Source of the DNA: CAVVIH01 sp963748295
GTDB lineage: Bacteria; Acidobacteriota; Vicinamibacteria; Vicinamibacterales; 2-12-FULL-66-21
Assembly (NCBI GenBank): GCA_963748295.1
Contig: CAVVIH010000002.1
Coordinates: forward strand, 372,001 to 436,000
DNA length: 64,000 nucleotides
Direction of reading: 5' to 3'
A program made the position numbers and the translations under genes. Below are positions 57,857-64,000 of the stretch, piece after piece. Within the stretch, counting starts at the first letter, position 1. Every line of letters begins with the position of its first letter. The notes under the pieces are model-generated. The model saw only the letters and a program-made list of their open reading frames with translations. It had not been told where the DNA came from and made no database searches.

Positions 57857-58425
57857 TGGCGGTCGATCTCCCGAAGGAGCCACAGCTTTGCCGCCGTCCA
57901 TTCGCGCTTGACGCTCGCCGCGGAGATGCCAACCACTTCGGCGGTCTCGTCAACGGTGAGCCCGCCGAAGAATCGAAGCTCCACGATCTGGCTTTGACGC
58001 GGGTCGAGGTCATGCAGTGCCTTCAGCGCTGAGTCGAGCGCGATCACGTCCACCTGGCGCGCTTCGAGCACGTCGAGCGCATCGTCCAGCGGAATTCGCT
58101 GGGCGTGGCCGCCGCGCTTCGCCGCATGGCGGCCGAGCGCGTGGTTCACCAGGATGCGGCGCATCATCTGCGCGGCGAGGCCGAAGAACTGGGCGCGGTT
58201 CTCCCAGCTGACAGACCGCTGGCCGACGAGGCGCAGATACGCTTCGTGCACCAGCGCGGTGGGCTGCAGGGTGTGCCCGGGCCGCTCCTGGCGCAGGTAG
58301 CCGCGCGCCAGTCGCCGCAGTTCGTCGTAGACGATCGGAAACAGTTCGTCGAGCGCAGCCTGATTGCCGCGGCGCCACTCGACCAGCAATTGCGTCACGC
58401 CGGGCGGTGGAGATTGCTGCGCCAT
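57853..58425 (-). CDS. ECF sigma factor (TIGR02999-like)
   Basis: 190 residues from ATG 58425. Region 2 starts QAALDELFPIVYDELRRLARGYLR with the HTLQPTALVHEAYLRL stretch typical of the TIGR02999/Sig-70_X6 ECF class; region 4 is RQSQIVELRFFGGLTVDETAEVV followed by SVKREWTAAKLWLL. No anti-sigma factor is encoded; instead a membrane Ser/Thr kinase is encoded downstream with overlapping stop/start. In the literature, such ECF factors can be activated by kinase phosphorylation (EcfP-PpkT of Vibrio is the known example). That mode is inferred here, not shown. Confidence 0.9.
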   Translation of the reverse strand: MAQQSPPPGVTQLLVEWRRGNQAALDELFPIVYDELRRLARGYLRQERPGHTLQPTALVHEAYLRLVGQRSVSWENRAQFFGLAAQMMRRILVNHALGRHAAKRGGHAQRIPLDDALDVLEARQVDVIALDSALKALHDLDPRQSQIVELRFFGGLTVDETAEVVGISAASVKREWTAAKLWLLREIDRQ

Positions 58426-58440
58426 CTCTGCGGGTGGGCA

Positions 58441-59454
58441 ATGCTGGCGGAGGATGACGCGAACGTCAATCTCTTTCGGGTTCGGCAGTTAACGGCAGAG
58501 CTCGAGACAGCGCATCGCCGCGGTCGCCCGTGGCGATGCAGAAATCACGCGCCTTGCGCACCGCGCGGCGACTCCGCTCATCGCGCGTGCGCGCACGCCC
58601 GTGTCACCCCTTGGCAGCACTACAGGTTCGATGCGCGCTTCTACGTTGCGTCCGCGAAGAGCGTGAGTGCTCGCCGCCTGGATGCGGCGCTCCCGGACGT
58701 TCCGTTCGCCACGTGGCTCCACGATGTCGCCGCTCCATATCGTGGCAAGAAGGCCGTCGAAGACGAGTGGCGCATTACCTATTGCGACGAGCTCTCCGTC
58801 GAAGCGGGACTTTCACCGCGCAGGCGCGACCTGTGTACGGTCGCGTATTTCACTTTGACGGGTGGCTGGGGAGAGATTTGGCTTCGCACGGGACGCATCG
58901 AGCTCACGGACAGCGAAGTGAAATGGCTCGCTGAAGCGCCGGCGGTCGAGACAATCCGGTTGCGGCATTCGGACTGCAGGGAAGTGAGCGACGGCCTGTC
59001 GACACTTCCCGGTCTCCTCGCGGCAGATCCCTCCTCCTGGCCTTCTGCCGATCTCTCGGTCGCGCCGGAAGACATCGTCGTTACCCGGACCGCGGCGACC
59101 GTCCACATCGCCGCAGTCATTCGAAACTCCGGAAACGCAAACAGCCGCGGCGCCGAGGTGACGATCGGCGCCGTAACGAGCGCAGCCGACCGCGGGATCA
59201 CCCGCAGTTTCGTTGTCGACGTGCCACGAGGCGGCACCACGAAGATCGAGCTGTCACTGCCATTCTCCGCGTCCTACGGGGCTGTCGTCGCGGACGTCAT
59301 GCAGATCTCCGAGCACACGCCCCACGACAGCTGGAATCCGGATCCCACACCGGACGACGCCGTCGCCTTTCGCATCATCGGCCCGCAGCACGCGCCGAAG
59401 GGGTTCGCCGCGTCGCTGATCGCACAGTGCGGCCCAATCTGCCGAGGGTTCTAG
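58441..59454 (+). CDS. Hypothetical protein with CARDB-like C-terminus
   Basis: 337 residues if started at ATG 58441; the first 55 residues are Arg/His-rich and may be non-coding, with coding character clear from about 58606 (VTPWQHYRFDARFYV). The middle (AAPYRGKKAVEDEWRITYCD, LCTVAYFTLTGGWGEIWLRT) matches no family I know. The C-terminal 110 residues look like a CARDB-type Ig fold (TVHIAAVIRNSGNANSRGA, RSFVVDVPRGGTTKIELSL). Divergent from the ECF sigma gene with 15 bases between the two starts, if 58441 is correct. Confidence 0.55.
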   Translation: MLAEDDANVNLFRVRQLTAELETAHRRGRPWRCRNHAPCAPRGDSAHRACAHARVTPWQHYRFDARFYVASAKSVSARRLDAALPDVPFATWLHDVAAPYRGKKAVEDEWRITYCDELSVEAGLSPRRRDLCTVAYFTLTGGWGEIWLRTGRIELTDSEVKWLAEAPAVETIRLRHSDCREVSDGLSTLPGLLAADPSSWPSADLSVAPEDIVVTRTAATVHIAAVIRNSGNANSRGAEVTIGAVTSAADRGITRSFVVDVPRGGTTKIELSLPFSASYGAVVADVMQISEHTPHDSWNPDPTPDDAVAFRIIGPQHAPKGFAASLIAQCGPICRGF

Positions 59455-59530
59455 AAGGCCTGACGTCGTGCGTTGAGTCGCAGACCTGGGTTCTCAGCGT
59501 GCGGACGCTGAATCCCAAAACGCGAATGGT

Positions 59531-59779
59531 CTAGCGCGACGACAGCCGTCGAAGAGCAACCTGTTCGGTCCGGTAATGGTGGCGTGCGGAGCGCGCGTCA
59601 TAAAGCGCGGCTGCCACGTGGGCGGCGACGTCCACCCAGTTCTTCCGCCGATAGTTGTAGACGGCGCCTAGGGTATGCAGCGCCGCGAGCGCGCCATGTA
59701 CGAGGCAGGCGAGCGAGTGAAGCTCGGGAGGCTCACGGGTGACGAAGTCACGTTGGAGGTCGGCTCGAAGTCTATGCAT
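59531..59779 (-). CDS. Small hypothetical protein
   Basis: 82 residues. The core (LACLVHGALAALHTLGAVY, WVDVAAHVAAALYDARSARHH) is a pair of His-rich amphipathic/hydrophobic helices with conserved-looking VHG and YNYRRKNW motifs. Seen as a small conserved protein by its regularity; no function assigned. The start of the ORF at 59779 is not supported by a ribosome site. Region 59780-59981 shows nothing. Confidence 0.5.
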   Translation of the reverse strand: MHRLRADLQRDFVTREPPELHSLACLVHGALAALHTLGAVYNYRRKNWVDVAAHVAAALYDARSARHHYRTEQVALRRLSSR

Positions 59780-59981
59780 GGACCACCAACCGCTCAGGTT
59801 GCAAGTACGAAGCCGGACGAAGACACAGGCAAATCTGTGAGTCTGTCGAGTGGAGTCGTCTCTCCGGCAGACGAAACGCTACCCGGGACTAGGACAGCGT
59901 TTTTCAGAACTGGGCGGCTTCCGTTCAATGTTGTCCAAAAATGAACAGCGAGAGCGAGGGGAAACCGCGTATGCTTTCCTA

Positions 59982-60182
59982 ATGGCATCACCTCACACAA
60001 CCGCGCCGTCCTGCCCTCATTGCCGCGGTACGGCACTGCGGAACACCCGACCCAGCCGATCGGGCTGCTACCGCATCTGTAGCGGCTGCAATTACATGTG
60101 GCACGTGACGGGGGAGGCGCTGCGCGCAGAAAACGCACCGCTGCCTTCTCGTCGCCGCACCACCCCTGTTCCAATAAGTTGA
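59982..60182 (+). CDS. Small zinc-ribbon protein
   Basis: 66 residues from ATG 59982. Two Cys pairs (CPHCRG and CYRICSGCNYMW) form a likely rubredoxin/TFIIS-like zinc ribbon, with a basic tail (PLPSRRRTTPVP). TATGCT lies six bases upstream of the ATG and there is no Shine-Dalgarno, suggesting a leaderless message. Function unknown. Confidence 0.65.
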   Translation: MASPHTTAPSCPHCRGTALRNTRPSRSGCYRICSGCNYMWHVTGEALRAENAPLPSRRRTTPVPIS

Positions 60183-60284
60183 TCCGCGCGCCGGCCCACG
60201 CATTCACCGGTCCGTCGATCCAAGGAAAAATGGGACGTAGCAGTAGTGCACGTCCGCAAGAAATCTACGATCCTGCGAGGTGCG

Positions 60285-60491
60285 ATGATGACGGGAAAGA
60301 TTCGAACGCTACGAGTCGACAAGGGGTTCGGGTTCATCAAGGACGATGGAGGAAACGAATACTTTTTCCATCAGAGTGCGGTGTATGGCGAGGGGCTCAA
60401 GGATTTGCGTGAGGGTGATAGCGTCGAGTTCGAGGTTGGCCAAGGACCAAAAGGCCCGCGTGCCGAGAACGTCCGGCGCACGTCCACTTAG
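60285..60491 (+). CDS. Cold-shock domain protein
   Basis: 68 residues from ATG 60285 (GCGAGGTG upstream). Cold-shock domain with RNP1 KGFGFIKDDGG and RNP2 EYFFHQSAV, then DLREGDSVEFEVGQGPKGPRAENV. Binds single-stranded nucleic acid, likely RNA chaperone. The stop overlaps the end of the convergent VOC gene by four bases. Confidence 0.9.
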   Translation: MMTGKIRTLRVDKGFGFIKDDGGNEYFFHQSAVYGEGLKDLREGDSVEFEVGQGPKGPRAENVRRTST

Positions 60492-60868
60492 CCTGCAACG
60501 CCGGTCGGTTCTCCGAATCGGATGCGATGCCCGTCCGGTGTGCGGATGCTGAATTCCCGCAGACCCCAGGGTTCGGTCGCAGGTTGGGACAACACCTGTG
60601 CTCCTCGCCCGGCAACTTCCGCATGAAACTGATCGACGCCCTCCACGATCAGGTACGCCACGTACGAGTGGTCTCCTAACTCGCTTGCTGGCTTCTCGCC
60701 AGCACATTCGCCAAGCATGATCTTGAACGCATCCCGCGACAGAAAACTCCAGCCATCCAAACCGTCGCCGAAGTCCCTGCGAAATCCGAGCACGTCGACA
60801 TAAAACCGCGTGGATGCCTGCAAATCGCGCACGGCAAGAACGCAACGGGAGTCCACGATGCGATGCAT
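60488..60868 (-). CDS. VOC/glyoxalase-like protein
   Basis: 126 residues from ATG 60868. Fold: VLAVRDLQASTRFYVDVLGF (first beta-alpha module), WSFLSRDAFKIMLGEC, second module YVAYLIVEGVDQFHAEVAGRG, and PDGHRIRFGEP with the terminal metal-binding-type Glu. Two beta-alpha-beta modules as in bleomycin-resistance/glyoxalase proteins. Substrate unknown. 60869-61075 shows no gene. Confidence 0.85.
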   Translation of the reverse strand: MHRIVDSRCVLAVRDLQASTRFYVDVLGFRRDFGDGLDGWSFLSRDAFKIMLGECAGEKPASELGDHSYVAYLIVEGVDQFHAEVAGRGAQVLSQPATEPWGLREFSIRTPDGHRIRFGEPTGVAG

Positions 60869-61075
60869 GATGCCCTTCCTCGGTTGGTGCCAGTGTCCGG
60901 CGAACCGATATTAGGCCGACGTAGTGCCGTGTTCAAGCAGAGGCGATCGATTCGTTCGCCGATCATGTCGTGAAGCTCTGAGGCCAGTGCGAGTTGACTA
61001 TATAGTTGTGTTTTCGGTGGCCTCGCCTGAGCAGCCGGCTATCTGATCGAGGCGCGGTGCCGACGTGACATCACC

Positions 61076-61579
61076 ATGGACGACCGCGAATCGGATCTCT
61101 TGACTCCGGCGCTTTCCGGGTGGCGACCGACCGTCGTGAACCGCCCGCCCTTTCGGCTCAATTCGCAGTTCTGGCTCGCCTTCTTCGGTGGTCCGGTCGC
61201 TGTAACGGCCATCGCTGTCCTGAATGCGCGTCGCCTCAAGCTGCCCGAAACGGTGCAGCGCAGAATGGTGGTGGGCGGAATCCTGGTGTTGCTGTTGGAG
61301 TTCGCCGTGGCGTGGGCAGCGATCGTGGGCTTCGGACTCGACCCTGACCGCGGGGCGCGCGCCAGGCTGCTACCGAAATGGTCGTTTACGCTGATCAACC
61401 TGCTCTGGGCAGCCGTGCTGGTGCGCTGGCAAACCCCTGGCGTACGTTGGCACGAGTCGTTTGGCGGCGGTGAGTATGCGTCCATGTGGGGACCAGGATT
61501 TGTCGCCGCACTCGTCAGCGCCGTTGTCCTCATCCCGCCCTTCTTCTGGTTGCTGTGGGTCACGGGCCGGTTCCCATGA
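61076..61579 (+). CDS. Hypothetical integral membrane protein
   Basis: 167 residues from ATG 61076. Four hydrophobic segments (FWLAFFGGPVAVTAIAVL, MVVGGILVLLLEFAVAWAAI, FTLINLLWAAVLVRW and AALVSAVVLIPPFFWLLWV) separated by short Arg/His-rich loops. No family recognised. It lies 21 bases before the TPR gene and may be cotranscribed with it. Confidence 0.65.
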   Translation: MDDRESDLLTPALSGWRPTVVNRPPFRLNSQFWLAFFGGPVAVTAIAVLNARRLKLPETVQRRMVVGGILVLLLEFAVAWAAIVGFGLDPDRGARARLLPKWSFTLINLLWAAVLVRWQTPGVRWHESFGGGEYASMWGPGFVAALVSAVVLIPPFFWLLWVTGRFP

Positions 61580-61600
61580 CTCCGTTGACCGCGATCCGCG

Positions 61601-62524
61601 ATGACCGGTGAATCCTACGATGTCCTGCGGCGATCGGCAGGGCTGCTCGAGGCCGGCGACGCGCCCGCCGCGCTGGCGGCACTCGACAAGATACCCGACG
61701 CGGACCGTTGGAGCGATCGGCGCTACTGGCTGCTCATGGGCCTCGTTCGTCATGCGCTCGGCGAGTACCACGAGGCCATCGTAGCGGCAAACTGGGCGCT
61801 ATCAGTTGAACCGCACGATGCGCAGCTGTACATGATCAGATTCGACGCCGAACGCGAGGCGGGGCTTCTCGCCAACGCCGAGGTCAGCGTCCTCACGGCC
61901 ATACGACTGCAGCCCGCCGAAGTGACGCACCATGTCGCATATGCGTGGTTGCTGGCATCGGCCGGTCAACTGGAAAAAGCCGAACGCGTGAACGCGGCGG
62001 CCAGACGGATGGCCGCCGATCACGTGGAGGTGGTGTGGCAGTCTGCCGAACTGGCTCGGCTGCAGGGCAGGGACGCCGAAGCAGTCGCGCTAGGTTACCA
62101 GCTTCTGGAAACCTCGGCGCCGGAGCCGCTCAGGCGAGGACTTTTGGGACGACTGCTGGTCGACCTCGAACGCGAATTCGAAGGGGCAGACCATCTGAAG
62201 GGATCCCGCGATCTTGTCGCGGGAGTCGGCCTCGATCCGGATTCCGTGGCGCTCTCCAATCACTGGCTCCTGCAACCGTTCCGGTTGGTCGAGTGGCTGG
62301 GACCGGTAGCAACACCAGCCCTGCTCATTGCCATCGCCATATTGCTGCTGGCTCTGAATTTCGTCACTGCAGCTCTGACGGTCGCCGTTGTGATCTGGAT
62401 AGGATTTCTGTACTCGTTCTTCGCGGCGCCTCTCGCGCGGCTGCTGCGCAGGTTCGCCCATGGCGGCCAACCTACGAGCGGTGGCGTGCGATCGCGGCCG
62501 CCTACTGGTGGCCGGCAATTGTAA
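61601..62524 (+). CDS. TPR protein with C-terminal membrane segments
   Basis: 307 residues from ATG 61601. Four to five TPR units (DVLRRSAGLLEAGDAPAALA, YWLLMGLVRHALGEYHEAIV, AYAWLLASAGQLEKAERVNA, AELARLQGRDAEAVALGYQL) span residues 8-180; two adjacent hydrophobic helices at about 235-285 (ALLIAIAILLLALNFVTAAL and VVIWIGFLYSFFAAPLA) anchor it. Scaffold protein by fold; partner unknown. Confidence 0.78.
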   Translation: MTGESYDVLRRSAGLLEAGDAPAALAALDKIPDADRWSDRRYWLLMGLVRHALGEYHEAIVAANWALSVEPHDAQLYMIRFDAEREAGLLANAEVSVLTAIRLQPAEVTHHVAYAWLLASAGQLEKAERVNAAARRMAADHVEVVWQSAELARLQGRDAEAVALGYQLLETSAPEPLRRGLLGRLLVDLEREFEGADHLKGSRDLVAGVGLDPDSVALSNHWLLQPFRLVEWLGPVATPALLIAIAILLLALNFVTAALTVAVVIWIGFLYSFFAAPLARLLRRFAHGGQPTSGGVRSRPPTGGRQL

Positions 62525-62599
62525 GTATTTATCCACCAGCTCGGTCCGGACCGATCCCCGACAAGCGGCAGCGCGGGATCAGTCCAGCGCGGACTCGTC

Positions 62600-62834
62600 A
62601 TGTTGAACACCCAGACGGAAGCGCGGGAGTTTTTTATCGACAAGGTGGTTGCGCGGGCGAAGACCGAAGGTATCACGCTCTCGCACGATGAGCAGCAGAT
62701 GCTGCGCTGGTCGGAGGTCGAGGCGGACTCGTTGGCCGATCCCGGGCTCGCCGAGCGTCTTGCTGCTCACACCTCTGACGGCGATTACGAACGCGGGTTC
62801 GTGAGTCTAAAAGGGTTCGACCACTCTGCGGTAG
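62600..62834 (+). CDS. Small hypothetical protein, probable frameshift near the end
   Basis: From ATG 62600 the frame codes for a coherent charged helix-rich sequence (TQTEAREFFIDKVVARAKTE, LSHDEQQMLRWSEVEADSL, GLAERLAAHTSDGDYER). Beyond about 62800 coding character is lost and the ORF runs on to 63160 over the next gene. Removing one base in the AAAAGGG run near 62812 would end it at TAG 62832-62834 (about 77 residues). Family unknown. Confidence 0.5.
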
Positions 62835-62876
62835 ATTATCAGTGGGCCCTGCCGCTACCGGTCAGGAGGAGGGACG

Positions 62877-63383
62877 ATGCGTCATATCCGGCTGACCCCA
62901 CTCGCCCTGGTTACGATTCCCCTGACGCTCGGCGCGACTCAGCCGCCCCCAGATTTCAGCGGACGTTGGATAGCTGTGGAACCTCAGAAGATTGCCGGGC
63001 ACGAGCTCATCGTGACGCAGGACACCGCCACCCTGCGGCTCGAACAGATACGTGTGGAAACCCATGTGACCTACGACACGCTTGGGCGTCGACAAGGTCC
63101 ACAAAACGGCACGCGCGAGTCCACGACTTATCGACTCGACGGCGAGACACTCGTTACTAGCTATGAGGGCCAGTCGGTACGTTCAAGCCTCCGCCGACAG
63201 AACATGCGCCTATTGCTCCGCGACGTGTATCAGCCCCCTGGCGCCACCTTCGAGCGCACCCTCTCGTTGGATAATCGCGGACGACTGGTATTGGAACATC
63301 CTCTGCCATCGCCTGGCGAGGACCCTATGCAGGCGTCGGAAACAGTTCTCGACATCCGGCGAATCGTATTCGAGCGTCGCTGA
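62877..63383 (+). CDS. Small secreted protein, unknown function
   Basis: 168 residues from ATG 62877, with AGGAGG four to nine bases upstream. Signal peptide (LTPLALVTIPLTLGA) then PDFSGRWIAVEPQKIAGHEL, a lipocalin-like opening seen in other small secreted proteins of this phylum, and alternating beta strands (RESTTYRLDGETLVTSYEG, RRQNMRLLLRDVY, RTLSLDNRGRLVLEH). No known active site. Confidence 0.7.
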   Translation: MRHIRLTPLALVTIPLTLGATQPPPDFSGRWIAVEPQKIAGHELIVTQDTATLRLEQIRVETHVTYDTLGRRQGPQNGTRESTTYRLDGETLVTSYEGQSVRSSLRRQNMRLLLRDVYQPPGATFERTLSLDNRGRLVLEHPLPSPGEDPMQASETVLDIRRIVFERR

Positions 63384-63461
63384 GTGTGATGTCGCACAGG
63401 GTTGACCCTACCGAGGGTGGCGCGCGCGCTGGAGCCTCCTGCATATTCTGATTGAAATGTC

Positions 63462-64000
63462 GTGACCAAGCTCGCTCAAGCTCGTCGGATCGGGCCTCTC
63501 GTGGTCCTGTTGTCCTTGACGACTTCGGGCTCCGCGCAGGTCCTCCCTGTCGCTGGCGCTCCGCCTGGGCCACGCACCGGGATGATCGTCGGCCAGGTCG
63601 TGGACGCCACCACCGGCGATCCGGTGCCTGAGGCCATCGTCATGACTGACGATGCCGAAGTATCTCGAGAATCCGGCAGCGCCGGGTGGCCGCGTGATGG
63701 CGGACGGCGAAGGCCGCTTCTTCTTCACGGATCTGCCTGCCGGGCGAGTACTACCTGCAAGCGAGAAGGACGGCTATGCGCCCGGAGAGTACGGCGACCG
63801 CCGGGCGTGGGGCCAGAGCCAGCTCCTGTCGCTGGCCGAGGGTGAGCGGCTCACGGACATCACGCTCAAGGTGTGGAAGTACGGCGTCATCGCCGGCACC
63901 GTCGTGGACGAAGCCGGCGAACCGGTCGTCGGCGTCGCGGTGCGGGCGCTCATCAAGAGACGTCGTCGCCGGACGCACGCGGTACGGCAACATGGAAGTG
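63462..64000 (+). CDS. Secreted carboxypeptidase-regulatory-domain protein, 5' part, two frameshifts
   Basis: Start GTG 63462; signal peptide (LVVLLSLTTSGSAQ) and the CarboxypepD-regulatory beginning GMIVGQVVDATTGDPVPEAIV. Breaks near 63648 and 63728 are bridged by PKYLENPAAPGGRVMADGEG and then EYYLQA, KDGYAPGEYGDRRAWGQSQ, ITLKVWKYGVIAGTVVDEAG, a second regulatory repeat. The gene runs off the window end. Such proteins may be the N-terminal part of an Oar-like receptor or a free secreted protein with several such repeats. Confidence 0.65.

Noticed and set aside
62835..63160. Continuation of the ORF that starts at 62600
   Set aside because: Loses coding character and overlaps the signal-peptide gene starting at 62877 in another frame.
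1..64000. tRNA, rRNA, CRISPR arrays, replication origin, prophage or complete IS element
   Set aside because: Looked for by eye; no cloverleaf, regularly spaced repeat or transposase gene was recognised. A covariance-model or profile search would be needed to exclude them fully.

Overview
The window looks like chromosomal DNA of a GC-rich, Gram-negative soil-type bacterium, most probably an Acidobacteriota (Vicinamibacteria-like) genome or metagenome contig. This is inferred from gene content: five large Ser/Thr protein kinases with beta-propeller or TPR sensor halves, an ADOP-type orphan ABC permease, an Oar-like TonB-dependent receptor with a carboxypeptidase-regulatory N-terminus, an SBBP/BACON surface protein, a PEP-CTERM protein and many secreted proteins of unknown function. 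No rRNA, tRNA, CRISPR array, prophage or complete insertion sequence was seen.

Layout. 0-6 kb: broken polytopic membrane protein, GIY-YIG-like protein, outer-membrane barrel, Flp-like microprotein and a secreted TadG-like/MBG/Ig-repeat protein. 6-18 kb: mainly housekeeping and degradative enzymes (M48 protease, methyltransferase, D-aminoacylase, CoA-transferase, STAS protein, lytic transglycosylase, M20 amidohydrolase). 18-22 kb: cupin protein, a two-subunit molybdenum hydroxylase (iorAB type) and a long nested palindrome. 22-31 kb: PEP-CTERM protein, PQQ-like propeller protein, DUF983 protein, methyltransferase, a TPR-metallopeptidase and kinase A. 31-41 kb: ADOP permease, SulP transporter, LamG-like secreted protein and the TonB-dependent receptor with a clear terminator. 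40-58 kb: signalling region with kinases B and C (overlapping), D, and an ECF sigma factor/kinase E operon, interspersed with HIT, GNAT and methyltransferase genes and a large SBBP surface protein. 58-64 kb: small and hypothetical proteins, a cold-shock protein, a VOC protein and the start of a carboxypeptidase-regulatory-domain protein cut by the window edge.

Two features run through the whole window. First, about 25 single-base frame breaks interrupt otherwise coherent genes; the protein always resumes in another frame with family-typical sequence, which points to uncorrected sequencing indels rather than decay. I give merged coordinates for these genes. Second, at least a dozen genes have a TANNNT (-10-like) hexamer only 6-9 bases before the start codon and no Shine-Dalgarno sequence, suggesting widespread leaderless transcripts.

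No single unmistakably new system was found. The most promising leads are the ECF sigma/kinase pair, the Flp-like microprotein beside a TadG-like adhesin, a short leader ORF overlapping the start of kinase B, and two palindromic elements.
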